Assembly (NCBI GenBank): GCA_016705695.1
Contig: JADJLA010000001.1
Coordinates: 62,001 to 126,000 of the forward strand
Reading direction: 5' to 3'
From: Sphingobacteriaceae bacterium
Lineage (GTDB): Bacteria; Bacteroidota; Bacteroidia; B-17B0; Aurantibacillaceae
DNA: 64,000 nucleotides
Positions 17,020 through 27,075 of the stretch are shown piece by piece; the first letter of the stretch is position 1; every line of letters starts with the position of its first letter. A model generated the notes under the pieces. That model ran no database searches and was not told the DNA's origin. It worked only from the letters and a program-made list of their open reading frames with translations. The position numbers were made by a program, and so were the translations under genes.

Positions 17020-18328
17020 ATGAATAACCGTTCCATAGTACATATCGATCTCGATTCTTTTTTTGTTTCGGTAGAACGCTTACAAAATCCCAAATTAATC
17101 GGTAAACCTGTTTTGGTGGGAGGCTCAAGCGACAGAGGCGTTGTTGCATCTTGCAGTTATGAAGCGCGCGCATTTGGAATTCATTCGGCCATGCCCTATG
17201 AAAATGGCGCGGCAGCTTTGCCCGGATGCTATTATTGTTCGTGGCGATTCATCTCAATACAGTAAATATTCAAACGACATCACCGACATCATCAAGGAAG
17301 ATGTTCCGCTTTACGAAAAAACATCCATTGACGAATTTTATATCGACCTCAGTGGTATGGATCGTTTTTTTGGTTGTTATAAAATGGCAACCGAATTACG
17401 TCAAAAAATAATTCGCGAAACTGGTTTGCCAATTTCATTTGCCATGTCGTCAAACAAAACGGTTTCAAAAGTTGGAACAGGGGAGGCAAAACCAAACGGA
17501 CAAAAAGAGATCCCATTTGGCACCGAGAGAAAATTTTTAGCGCCACTCTCTGTACAAAAGATCCCGGGCGTAGGAGATAAAACCTATCAATTGCTCCGAA
17601 GCATGGGTGTGATGTGGAATCGTACTTTGCAAGAAATGCCTGTAGAATTAATGGAGCAAGTACTCGGGCAAAACGGAATTTCTATTTGGCGAAAAGCAAA
17701 CGGCATTGATAATTCGCCCATTGAACCATACTCCGAACAAAAATCAATGTCAACCGAACAAACATTTGAGCGCGACACCATTGATGTAAAAGCGTTGAAA
17801 GCTTTATTGGCGGGAATGACTGAAAAATTAGCGTACGATCTTCGCTCGCAAGAAAAACTAACCGCTTGCGTTACCGTAAAAATTCGGTATTCTGATTTTA
17901 ATACCTACACACAACAAATGCGCATTCCTTACACATCACTCGATCATGTATTGATAGAGAAAGTTCAGGAGTTGTTTGATAAATTATTTCAAAAGCGCAT
18001 GCTTATTCGTATGGTAGGAATAAAATTTAGTCACCTAGTGCAAGGAAGTTATCAATACAATTTATTTGAGGATACTGGCGAGCATTTAAAATTAATGCAA
18101 GCCATGGATAAGATCCGCAACCGTTTTGGAAAAGATGCTGTATCACGAGCGGTTGGTATGAATATGCGCATGATGGATCTTAATCCTTTTAATGGAGTGC
18201 AAAGAGGGGATAAAGGGAAATTGGCTTTGGATGGAATGAAGAACGAGGTCATTTCTCGAGGCAACGCTGATGATGGCAACACGGATGCGGCCGCGCAATT
18301 TTACGAGGATCTTACAGATGCTACTTAA
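17020..18328 (+). pseudogene. dinB: DNA polymerase IV (Y family), one frameshift
   Basis: A translesion DNA polymerase. The first frame (from the ATG 17020) gives HIDLDSFFVSVERLQNP with the catalytic Asp, and VASCSYEARAFGIHSAMP. The rest is one frame over: MKMARQLCPDAIIVRGDSSQ, then SIDEFYIDLSG with the catalytic Asp-Glu, the helix-hairpin-helix IPGVGDKTYQLL, the little-finger domain, and QYNLF, a good beta-clamp-binding motif. Removing one C from CCC (17194-17196) restores ATG-CCT-ATG-AAA, exactly the family sequence, giving about 435 residues. The stop overlaps the start of dnaE by 11 bases, so they are coupled. Either a real frameshift or a base-call error; no lexA-like gene is adjacent. 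Confidence 0.88.
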
Positions 18329-21306
18329 CTGCCATACCTATTATAGTTTTTGTTACGGTACTTTGTCGGTGGATGAATTACTTTCGCTGGCTAAACAAGC
18401 CGGTCATTCCTGCATTGCGGTAACCGATATCAATAATACATCCGCTTGCATCGATCTTGTGCGAAAAGCAAAGGAAGAATATCACATCAAACCTATTTTA
18501 GGAATCGATTTTAGAAATGGCGCGCAGCAATGTTATGTAGGTATTGCCATGAACAATCAAGGCTTTAAAGAACTCAACGATCATCTTTCATTACACTTGC
18601 ATGGCGCAATTCCTTTTGAAGAAAAAGCGCCTGAATTTAATAACGCGTACATTATTTACCCGTTAAGAAATTACAAGGGACAAACACTTGGCGAAAATGA
18701 ATTTATTGGAGTATCAGTAAAAGAACTCGAAAGTATGGCATTTATGAACGCGCAAAAACACACCAAAAAATTTGTGGCGCAACAACCTTTAACATTTGCC
18801 GAAAAGAAATTTTACAATGCGCATCGTTTACTTCGCGCTATCGATACTAATAATTTATTAAGCAAATTACCCGCAAATGAACAGGCAAATGCTGACGAAT
18901 TATTATACACACATCAGGAATTATATTTTGCATATGCATCGTATGCCAATATCATTTCAAATACAGCCGCCATTTTAAATTCATGTACCATTGATTTTAC
19001 CTATGGAAAATTTGCCAATAAGAATTTAAAATATTTTACAACCTCGCTTGCCGATGATATGAATTTACTTCGCTCTAAGTGTATGCAAAATCTGAGTTAC
19101 CGCTACACGCATCCCACGCCCGAAGTAATGAAGCGCATTGAAAAAGAACTTCAGATCATTCAAGATATGAATTTCGCTTCGTATTTTTTCATCAATTGGG
19201 ATATTGTGAACTACGCACAACATAAAGATTATTACTATGTAGGAAGAGGAAGTGGCGCCAATAGTATTGTGGCCTATTTATTACGCATAACCGATGTGGA
19301 TCCCATTGATCTGGATCTGTATTTTGAGCGTTTCATAAATCCGGCACGCACAAACCCACCCGATTTTGATATCGATTTTTCGTGGACCGATCGCGACGAC
19401 ATCACGCGATATATTTTTGATACTTACGGCCATAAACGCACTGCATTATTAGGAGCCTATAATACATTTCAAAAAGATGCCGTTGTTCGTGAGTTAGGAA
19501 AAGTGTTTGGTTTGCCCGTTGGAGAAATAGACAGATTGCAAGCTGCTGATAAAAACTCGTATAAAGAACTCGACGATCTGAGTAAAATGGTTTTAAGATA
19601 CAGCGGTCTCATAAAAGGTTTTCCGAGTCATTTAAGCATTCACTCCAGCGGCATTATTATTTCTCAAGAAGAGATCACAAATTACAGCGCCACCAGCATG
19701 CCCCGAAAGGATATCCCACAACACAATTTAGTATGTTGGAAGCAGAAGATATTGGTTTGTATAAGTTTGATATTTTGAGTCAGCGCGGTTTGGCAAAAAT
19801 AAAAGACGCTATTCAGATCGTTAAAGAAAATCGCGGCGTTCAATTAGACATGCATAAAGTTACCGATTTTAAAGATGATGAACGCATTAAGGAATTATTA
19901 CGCGAAGGAAAGACCATTGGTTGTTTTTATGTAGAATCTCCCGCCATGCGCATGCTGCTTACAAAGCTAAGAGCCGATGATTATTTGCGATTGGTGGCTG
20001 CAAGTTCTATCATTCGCCCCGGTGTTTCAAAAAGCGGAATGATGCGCGAATATATTATCCGTTTTAGAAATGAGCACCTACGGAAAAAAGCGCGCGAAAC
20101 TTTGCCTGTATTGTACGATCTGCTCGAAGAAACTTACGGCGTGATGGTTTACCAAGAGGATGTGATCAAGGTAGCACATTTATTTGCAGATCTTACATTA
20201 ACCGACGCCGATTATTTACGCCGAGGCATGAGCTGGAAATTTAAACAACGAAACGAATTTCATGTGGTGAAAGAAAAATTCTTTAATAATTGCGCACGAA
20301 AGGCTACGACGAAAAATTAGTAACAGATATTTGGGTGCAAATAGAAAGCTTCGCCAATTTTGCATTTTCAAAAGGACATTCGGCTAGTTATGCTGTTGAA
20401 AGTTATCAGGCCTTATATATTAAAGCGTATTATCCTATTGAATACATGGTGGCTACGTTAAACAATGGCGGTGGATTTTATCGCAAAGAATTGTATTTAC
20501 ACGAAGCGCGTTTGCACGGCGCTACTGTGGTTTTGCCATGCGTAAATAATAGTGGTGCACTTTGTTATTTGAAAGACAAAACAATTTACTTAGGCTTTGG
20601 AATGATCAACGAAATAGAACATCACACATACGAATTAATAATTGAAGAAAGAGAAAAAAATGGTGCATTTATTGACGTTGATGATTTTTTAAAACGAGTG
20701 CCAATTTCGGTAGAGCAAATGCGTTTGTTAGTGCGCGCCGGAGCTTTTAGATTTACCGGAAAAAATAAAAAAGAATTATTGTGGGAGATCCACGCCCTGA
20801 TAAAACCTCAAAAGAAAAAGAATGAGGAATTATTTGAACTTCGACCGAAGACCTGGAAATTTCCAACGCTTAACGAATCACCTATTGACGAAGCGTTTGA
20901 CCAAATAGAACTGTTAGGATTTTCGCTGTGCTCGCCTTTTGATCTGTTGAAAGATAAATTATCGAGCAAAGTTATAACAAAGCAATTGAGTTCGTTTATA
21001 AATAAAGAAATAACCATTGTTGGATATTTGATCACGGCAAAACCAACATATACGGGTAAAGGCGACAAAATGTATTTTGGAACATTTATTGATACCGAAG
21101 GCGCTTGGATAGATACTGTTCATTTTCCTCCTTCTGCCCGAACGTATCCGTTTATTGGCCCTGGTTGTTACGAATTAAAAGGAAAAGTAGTGGAAGAATA
21201 CGATTTTATAAGCATTGAAGTAAATGCCATGAAGCGTTTATCCGGAATAGATAGAGAGCGAATGCCTGAAGAAATTGCGGTAATAAAAAACCCTCAGCCC
21301 GAATAA
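18318..21306 (+). pseudogene. dnaE: DNA polymerase III alpha subunit, short DnaE2/ImuC-like, two frameshifts
   Basis: Three frames join into one polymerase of about 996 residues, the short length of error-prone DnaE2/ImuC. The ATG at 18318 starts a PHP domain (LLNCHTYYSFCYGTLSVDEL). The palm has GRGSGANSIVAYLL and the catalytic acidic PPDFDIDFSW. The C-terminal part holds SKGHSASYAVESYQ and an OB fold (ITIVGYLITAKPT). Frameshift 1: a missing C in CCCC (19701-19704); restoring it gives MPPKGYPTTQ, as expected for the family. Frameshift 2: one base missing near 20293-20299 (before TKGYDEKL). Translational overlap with dinB makes a two-gene mutagenic-repair cassette; an imuA-like gene is absent. 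Confidence 0.87.
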
Positions 21307-21333
21307 AAATGAATTTTTAATCTGTGAGGGTTT
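21288..21333 (+). terminator. hairpin overlapping the end of dnaE
   Basis: AAACCCTCA (21288-21296) pairs with TGAGGGTTT (21325-21333), with the dnaE stop codon inside the loop. It may act as a weak terminator for the polymerase operon. Confidence 0.5.
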
Positions 21334-21387
21334 ATTGGTTTGGTGAGGAGGTAAACTCCTTATCGCGAGTTAGCCTCGCGACACCAG

Positions 21388-21461
21388 TGATCCCGCTTGG
21401 AATCGAACCAAGGACCGCAAGTTTAGAAAACTTGTGCTCTATCCAACTGAGCTACGAGACC
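21388..21461 (-). tRNA. tRNA-Arg (anticodon UCU)
   Basis: The minus strand folds as a 74-nt tRNA. Acceptor GGTCTCG pairs with CGGGATC (G-U pairs at positions 2 and 5). The D arm is GCTC..GAGC with AGTTGGATA. Anticodon stem CAAGT/ACTTG encloses the loop TTTCTAA, so the anticodon is UCU, reading AGA and AGG. A 5-nt variable loop is followed by the T arm CTTGG-TTCGATT-CCAAG and discriminator A. CCA is not encoded. Small hairpins just downstream (21363-21381 and 21346-21360) could end the transcript. Confidence 0.95.
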
Positions 21462-21468
21462 ATAAAAC

Positions 21469-21490
21469 GAGGCTTTAGGCCTCATTTTTT
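21469..21490 (+). terminator. small hairpin with T-run
   Basis: GAGGC-TTTAG-GCCTC (21469-21483) is followed by ATTTTTT. It is oriented for plus-strand transcription from the polymerase operon and lies just upstream of the minus-strand tRNA. Confidence 0.55.
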
Positions 21491-21540
21491 AGCAGGGCAA
21501 AGTTAAAAAAATAAATAATGCCTACAATTATAATTATTCG

Positions 21541-23517
21541 GTGCTTTTTGCGTTTTTTGTAGTACTGGAGTTATCTGTCATTATAGTCAATTATAACGTA
21601 AAGCATTTTTTAGAACAATGCCTTCATTCGGTGTTTGGGGCCCTCAAAAGCACTAAGGCCGAAGTATTTGTGGTTGATAACAACTCAGTTGACGGATCGG
21701 CAGCATTAGTAAAGCAAAAATTTCCTCATGTTAAACTCATTATTAACGATACCAATACCGGTTTTTCGGTGGCAAATAACCAGGCTATAAGGCAAGCAAA
21801 GGGAAAGTATGTTTTGTTGTTAAATCCCGATACCGTTGTTCAAGAAAACACCTTCGAGAAGATCATTGCTTTTATGAACGAGCACCCTAACGCGGGAGGT
21901 TTAGGCATAAAAATGGTGGATGGAAAAGGGAATTTTTTACCCGAAAGCAAACGCGGTTTACCAACACCCTGGGTGGCATTTTATAAAATATTTGGCTTGG
22001 CAAAGTTAATGCCTCAATCAAAAAAATTCGGACAATACCACTTAACCTTTTTAGATAAAGATAAAACCAATGAGGTAGATATTTTAAGCGGAGCATTTAT
22101 GCTTATTCGCAAAGAGGTGTTGGATAAAATTGGTTTATTGGATGAAACATTTTTTATGTATGGCGAAGATGTGGATCTGAGTTATAGGATCACACAAGCC
22201 GGATATAAAAATTATTATTTTGCCGATTCAAGCATCATTCATTACAAAGGAGAAAGCACTAAAAAAAGCAGTGTGAATTATGTTGTGGTGTTTTATAAAG
22301 CCATGGCCATTTTTGCTAAAAAGCATTTTAGCAATAAAGGAGCAGGAGCCTACATATTTTTTATTTATCTCGCTATTTACTTGCGCGCTTTTGCTGCTAT
22401 CATTACACGATTTGTAAAACAACTCTTTTTTCCGGCTATTGATTTTGCGTGCATCTTATTATCACTTTATGCTTTAAAAACAGGGTATGAATTGAACTTT
22501 AAATTGTATCCCAATTTTTATTCGGCACGCACCATTAATTTTGCGTTCCCCGTTTATACACTTATTTGGATGTTCTTCTCTTATTTAAGTGGAGGATATG
22601 ATCAGCCACTTAAATTGAAACGCATTATTAGAGGTGTACTTACAGGCTCTGCATTTATTTTGATCGTTTATTCATTATTGCCCGAGTATTATCGTTTTTC
22701 GCGCGCACTCATTCTTTTGGGAACTGCTTCAACCTGTTTGGTTTATCTTGCTCTTAGAATTATATACAGCTTTGCAGGCATCAAACAATTTAAATTAAAT
22801 GCCGAAGCCGAACAAAAATTCATTGCTATTATAGGCGATGAAGAAGAGTTTAAACGGGTAAGTGATCTGTTGAAACAAACAAGTATAAAACCTCATTTCA
22901 TCGGTTTTGTAAGTAACGAATCAAATGGGGTAAAGAATCCAAATTACATTGGTAATTTCACTCAAATTGATGAGGTAATTGAAGTACATAAGATCAATGA
23001 AGTTATTTTTTGTGCTAAAAATATCTCCTCGCAAAACATCATTAGTAAAATGTTGTCGCTTGTGGCAAAAGACATTGAATTTAAAATTGCACCACCCGAA
23101 AGTCTTTCTATTATTGGAAGCAATAGCATTGATACTGCCGGCGAATTATATGTGATCGATCTTAATAATGTGGCGAGGCCTGAAAACAAACGTAAAAAGC
23201 GCTTGCTTGATCTTTCTGTTTCTGGATCCTTGCTTTTACTGTTTCCAATAGTTATGATCTTCCAAAAAAAACCCGGTAAATTTATTTTAAATGCGCTTAA
23301 AGTTTTCTTTGCCGCAAATACCTGGGTAGGTTATGGCAATACAATTCGTAAAGATCTTCCCGCCATTAAACCATCTGTTCTTACACCCGCTGATGAATTT
23401 GAAACAGCCGTAAATGGTGAAAAATTCAATTTACTTTTACTTAACTATTCAAAAGAATATAAAGCCGAAAACGACCTGCGAATTATTTTAAAAGCCTTCC
23501 GAAAATTGGGCAGTTAA
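21541..23517 (+). CDS. glycosyltransferase family 2 with membrane helices and a C-terminal nucleotide-binding-like domain
   Basis: A protein of about 650 residues. The N-terminal GT2 domain (about 9-260) has LSVIIVNYNVKHFLEQCL, VVDNNSVDGS, LLLNPDTVV (the DxD-like site) and FFMYGEDVDLSYRI, as in rhamnosyltransferase-like enzymes of polysaccharide synthesis. Several transmembrane helices follow (about 270-425). About 430-540 is a Rossmann-like CoA-binding segment (KFIAIIGDEEEFKRVSDLLK) of the type found in polyprenyl glycosylphosphotransferases. The catalytic phosphoglycosyltransferase domain itself is missing. No ATG exists at the N-terminus: GTG 21541 is possible, but CTG 21565 gives the classical MELSVIIVNYN start. 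Probably builds surface glycan at the inner membrane. Confidence 0.85.
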   Translation: MLFAFFVVLELSVIIVNYNVKHFLEQCLHSVFGALKSTKAEVFVVDNNSVDGSAALVKQKFPHVKLIINDTNTGFSVANNQAIRQAKGKYVLLLNPDTVVQENTFEKIIAFMNEHPNAGGLGIKMVDGKGNFLPESKRGLPTPWVAFYKIFGLAKLMPQSKKFGQYHLTFLDKDKTNEVDILSGAFMLIRKEVLDKIGLLDETFFMYGEDVDLSYRITQAGYKNYYFADSSIIHYKGESTKKSSVNYVVVFYKAMAIFAKKHFSNKGAGAYIFFIYLAIYLRAFAAIITRFVKQLFFPAIDFACILLSLYALKTGYELNFKLYPNFYSARTINFAFPVYTLIWMFFSYLSGGYDQPLKLKRIIRGVLTGSAFILIVYSLLPEYYRFSRALILLGTASTCLVYLALRIIYSFAGIKQFKLNAEAEQKFIAIIGDEEEFKRVSDLLKQTSIKPHFIGFVSNESNGVKNPNYIGNFTQIDEVIEVHKINEVIFCAKNISSQNIISKMLSLVAKDIEFKIAPPESLSIIGSNSIDTAGELYVIDLNNVARPENKRKKRLLDLSVSGSLLLLFPIVMIFQKKPGKFILNALKVFFAANTWVGYGNTIRKDLPAIKPSVLTPADEFETAVNGEKFNLLLLNYSKEYKAENDLRIILKAFRKLGS

Positions 23518-23632
23518 AAGCGGCTATTTATCCCCTCAAATATACTGATTCATTGATAGTTACGAAAAACCTAATTAATGTTTTTTTACGAATAAAAATA
23601 TAGTATCTTTAATTCCTAAATCAATTTAACGT

Positions 23633-25723
23633 ATGCGCAAACTTGGTATTATTCTTCTATTTCTACTTAGTTTTCTTTCTCAAGCACAAGAAAATCCGGT
23701 TCATTGGAAGTTTGAAGCAAAAAAAGTTAGCGATTGCGATTATGAGCTTATCTTCAAAGCAAAAATTGATGAACCTTGGCATATATACTCCTTAGTTAAA
23801 GCCGGCGAAGACGGACCCAATCCAACATCATTTGTTTTCAATAAATCTAAAGATTATCAACTAATTGGTAAAGTTGTTGAATCTACCACTACAAAAGTTT
23901 TTGATAAGGTATTTGAAATGAATGTAGCCTATCATCCAAAAAGCGCAACATTCACACAAAAAATAAAATTACTCAGTGCCGATAAAATAAAGATTACCGG
24001 AACTTACGAAGCCCAAGTATGTACCGAAGAGAAATGTATTTTCCCGCCGGCCGATAAATTTGAATTTGAATTACAAGGAACTCCGGCATGCGCCGGTATG
24101 GCTGGTGTTGAAGCAACCGATGTTGATTCAACAAAAATGCTAAGCAAAGATTGTATTTGTGATACAAATGCGATCGTTCAGGCAAAAGGTGGGACGATGA
24201 GTTCCAAAACACTTTCATTAAGTTCAAAAGTTAGCGAAGCAGATAAAGATGAAACCACAGAGCAAAGCTGGTGGGGAATTTTTATTGCGGGATTCATTGG
24301 AGGTTTCTTAGCTCTATTAACGCCTTGCGTTTTCCCAATGATCCCAATGAATGTAAGCTTCTTCACAAAACATAGTAAAACAAAAGCCGAAGGACTAAAG
24401 AACGCATTTATATATAGCTTATTCATTATTGTTCTTTATGTTGGTTTAGGTTTAGGCGTTACAGTTGTTTTTGGAGCTGGCGCACTCAATACACTCTCCA
24501 CAAGCGTTTGGTTCAATCTTGCTTTCTTTGCTTTATTGATGGTATTCGCAGCATCTTTTCTTGGAGCTTTCGAGATCATCCTGCCAAGTTCATTGGTTGG
24601 AAAAATTGATGCTAAAGCGGATAAGGGTGGATTAGTTGGTATATTTTTCATGGCCTTTACGTTGGCTCTAGTTTCTTTTTCGTGTACAGGCCCTATCATC
24701 GGAACTCTTTTGGTACAAGCAGCCGGAACAGGAAATATTGCCGGTCCGTTTTGGGGCATGTTAGGTTTTGCAATTTCATTGTCGTTACCATTTGGATTGT
24801 TTGCTGCATTTCCGGGTTGGTTAAATTCATTACCAAAATCAGGTGGATGGCTTAACTCTGTAAAAGTTGTTTTAGGATTTTTAGAGATCGCTTTAGCATT
24901 AAAATTTGCATCCAACGCCGATCTTGTTGTTCAGGCAGGTATATTAACACGTGAAGTTTTTGTAAGTATTTGGGTAGTTATTTTCTTATTGCAATCATTG
25001 TATTTGATCGGTGTTTTCAAAACATCTCACGATTCTGAAGTGAAACACTTGAGTGTAACTCGTATGTTCTTTGCTATTATCTCTTTCTTTATTACTATTT
25101 ATTTGATTCCGGGTTTATGGGGCGCTCCTTTAAAATTATTTAGCGGAATTTTACCTCCGCTTGAATATTCCGAATCACCACACGGATTTGGTGGAGGTGG
25201 TAATAATGCCGTTGCTTCTGTTCAAAATGTAGATCCTGAATTTGCAAAGCACATAGAAGTGAATAAGAATGGAATTGTACACTTTAAAAACGATTACGAA
25301 AATGCCCTGGCTTATGCTAAGAAAGTTGGCAAGCCTTTAATGGTTGATTTTACCGGGCATGCATGTGCTAATTGCCGTAAAACAGAAGATTATGTTTGGC
25401 CGGATGCTGAAGTGATCAAACGTTTGAATAATGATGTTGTGCTTGTTTCATTATATGTAGATGATAAACGTGCGCTCGATCCAAAAGATTTTATGAATGT
25501 TATTTGGTTTGGAAAAGAAAGGGAGATAACGGATATTGGCGATAAATATAAATACATGGAAGAGATGTTGTACGGACAAAGTTCACAACCACTTTATGTG
25601 TTATTAGATCACAACGAAAAATTACTGAATAAAGTAAGAGGTTACGATCCCAATATCGAAGAGTATATCAGTTGGCTGGATGAAGGCATCAATAAGTTCA
25701 AGTCGAAAGAAAAGAAGGAATAA
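23633..25723 (+). CDS. DsbD-like thiol:disulfide interchange protein
   Basis: A 696-residue inner-membrane protein that moves electrons from cytoplasmic thioredoxin to the periplasm. A signal peptide (1-18) is followed by the N-terminal periplasmic domain with cysteines at about 129 and 134 (CTEEKCIFPP). The membrane domain (about 215-490) has the redox cysteines in LTPCVFPMIPMN (about 232) and FSCTGPIIG (about 351). The C-terminal thioredoxin fold has CANC at about 578 (GHACANCRKTEDYVWPD). All three modules of full-length DsbD are present. It is monocistronic, with a TATCTTTA box at 23604-23611. I leave the symbol empty because several DsbD-type paralogues exist in this phylum. Confidence 0.92.
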   Translation: MRKLGIILLFLLSFLSQAQENPVHWKFEAKKVSDCDYELIFKAKIDEPWHIYSLVKAGEDGPNPTSFVFNKSKDYQLIGKVVESTTTKVFDKVFEMNVAYHPKSATFTQKIKLLSADKIKITGTYEAQVCTEEKCIFPPADKFEFELQGTPACAGMAGVEATDVDSTKMLSKDCICDTNAIVQAKGGTMSSKTLSLSSKVSEADKDETTEQSWWGIFIAGFIGGFLALLTPCVFPMIPMNVSFFTKHSKTKAEGLKNAFIYSLFIIVLYVGLGLGVTVVFGAGALNTLSTSVWFNLAFFALLMVFAASFLGAFEIILPSSLVGKIDAKADKGGLVGIFFMAFTLALVSFSCTGPIIGTLLVQAAGTGNIAGPFWGMLGFAISLSLPFGLFAAFPGWLNSLPKSGGWLNSVKVVLGFLEIALALKFASNADLVVQAGILTREVFVSIWVVIFLLQSLYLIGVFKTSHDSEVKHLSVTRMFFAIISFFITIYLIPGLWGAPLKLFSGILPPLEYSESPHGFGGGGNNAVASVQNVDPEFAKHIEVNKNGIVHFKNDYENALAYAKKVGKPLMVDFTGHACANCRKTEDYVWPDAEVIKRLNNDVVLVSLYVDDKRALDPKDFMNVIWFGKEREITDIGDKYKYMEEMLYGQSSQPLYVLLDHNEKLLNKVRGYDPNIEEYISWLDEGINKFKSKEKKE

Positions 25724-25738
25724 AACTAGATTTAAAAT

Positions 25739-26342
25739 TCAAAATCCTGCAACAAAACCTATTTGTATAAGTGGATTATAGTAGATAGAATTTCTACCCG
25801 GAGTTAGATTATACAATATAGAATACATTAAACCGGCATTTTCACCAAAACTTTGAAAGTAACCTCCACCGGCGTACAAATAATCAACCCAAATGCGTTT
25901 ATCAGTTCCCCGAATAATAATCAGGTTGATTTAGTTTATCGTATTGCACCTGCAAAAAAGCACGATCAAATATTTTATATCGCCCAAAAGCTCCCGGACC
26001 GTAAATACTTTGACTGTACTTTCCATATCGGTTCTTTAAACTTGTATAACTGTAATTTAAACCTAAACCAACCGTGAATTGATCTGTTAATCGGTAGCCA
26101 ATATTAGGATTCGCAGTTACGTAAAATACATTTCCATATTGACTTGCGTAAAAACCGGGCATGATCATTCCACCGTAAGTTATTTTATCTTGAATAGACT
26201 TAAAACGATCGGACTTTGCCTGCTTTTTTTTATCACCCTTGCTTTTTGGCTCTCCGGTATAAACGCTATCCACTTGCCCAACTGTTTTTTGAGAAACCAG
26301 TAGTGAAACAATTATTGCAAAAATATATTTACCTATATTCAT
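25739..26342 (-). pseudogene. small outer-membrane beta-barrel protein, one frameshift
   Basis: The intact part (start at 26342; signal MNIGKYIFAIIVSLLVSQKT) has a Lys-rich linker, then beta-barrel strands (YGGMIMPGFYASQYGNVFYV, TVGLGLNYSYTSLKNRYGKY). It stops after DYYSGN. One base over, the barrel continues to the stop at 25739-25741: GTDKRIWVDYLYAGGGYFQS ... NPLIQIGFVAGF. Removing one C from CCCC at 25908-25911 (plus strand) restores a single protein of about 200 residues. The type is common in Bacteroidota; no specific function is known. It is either a base-call error in a G/C run or a recent frameshift. Confidence 0.8.
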
Positions 26343-26363
26343 TAATAGCGTAACTTCGTATAA

Positions 26364-26371
26364 CAAATTTA
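26364..26371 (-). promoter_or_regulatory. -7 promoter box (TAAATTTG, minus strand)
   Basis: TAAATTTG on the minus strand fits TAnnTTTG, 21 bases before the ATG of the outer-membrane protein. It also argues for the start at 26342 rather than the in-frame ATG at 26366. Confidence 0.45.
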
Positions 26372-26378
26372 CGAAATA

Positions 26379-27074
26379 ATGTTGGTTATTATTACAGGCA
26401 CTTCAAAAGGAATTGGATTTGAGCTAATGAAACAATTTGCGCAAACCGATGTTTTGGTGCTAGCAGTTTCAAGAAACATAAAAAGTGTAGAATCATATAT
26501 CAAAAAAAACGATCTTACTAATGTGTTGCCATTAAGTTTAGATATTACCACAAAAAGTGGAATAGACAAAGTTGCCAAAGTGTGTAAGTACTTAAATAAG
26601 CCGATAAGTATCCTTATTAATAATGCAGGATCATTGATCAAAAAGCCATTCAAAAAAATAAGCGAGAAGGAGATCTCCGAAGTTTACAAAACCAATGTGT
26701 TCGCTCCTTTCTTGTTAACGCAAGCGATTTTACCTTTTATGGGAAAGAAAAAGGGAACACATATTGTTAATATTAGCAGCATGGGCGGCGTGCAAGGTTC
26801 AGTAAAATTTGCAGGTTTAAGCGCATACTCTTCAAGTAAAGCGGCTTTGTGTGGATTAACCGAATGTTTGGCCGAAGAATTAAAAGGCACTAACATCTCA
26901 GTAAATTGCTTAGCGCTTGGTGCAGTTCAAACCGAAATGTTATCTAAAGCCTTTCCTGGATATAAGGCACCATTAAAAGCAGATCAAATGGCAAGTTATA
27001 TTTATGAATTTGCTGTGAACGGACATACATATTACAACGGAAAAATAATACCGGTATCGCTTTCAACACCGTAA
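26379..27074 (+). CDS. short-chain dehydrogenase/reductase
   Basis: A 231-residue classical SDR oxidoreductase. It has the NAD(P) motif TGTSKGIG at about 7-14, NNAGS at about 82, the catalytic Ser in NISSMGG, and YSSSKAA (YxxxK). The C-terminus is short. Arg after the second strand (AVSRNIK) favours NADPH. The substrate is unknown. Its stop is separated by one base from the next start (TAACATG), so it is the first gene of an operon with the small secreted protein and the TonB receptor. Confidence 0.88.
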   Translation: MLVIITGTSKGIGFELMKQFAQTDVLVLAVSRNIKSVESYIKKNDLTNVLPLSLDITTKSGIDKVAKVCKYLNKPISILINNAGSLIKKPFKKISEKEISEVYKTNVFAPFLLTQAILPFMGKKKGTHIVNISSMGGVQGSVKFAGLSAYSSSKAALCGLTECLAEELKGTNISVNCLALGAVQTEMLSKAFPGYKAPLKADQMASYIYEFAVNGHTYYNGKIIPVSLSTP

Positions 27075-27075
27075 C

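Noticed and set aside
16655..17020. Open frames on both strands before dinB (121, 117 and 73 residues)
   Set aside because: They run through the GC-rich hairpin repeat and have Cys/Arg-rich, non-natural composition; no family is recognisable.
17020..21306. Programmed frameshifting as the reason for the dinB/dnaE frame changes
   Set aside because: Three shifts in two genes, without slippery heptamers or downstream pseudoknots, do not resemble programmed sites.
21324..21506. 60-residue frame
   Set aside because: It covers the tRNA-Arg gene and its flanking hairpins.
24436..24915. 159-residue frame antisense to the DsbD gene
   Set aside because: The sense strand encodes a clear membrane domain; the antisense protein is an Asn/Pro-rich by-product.
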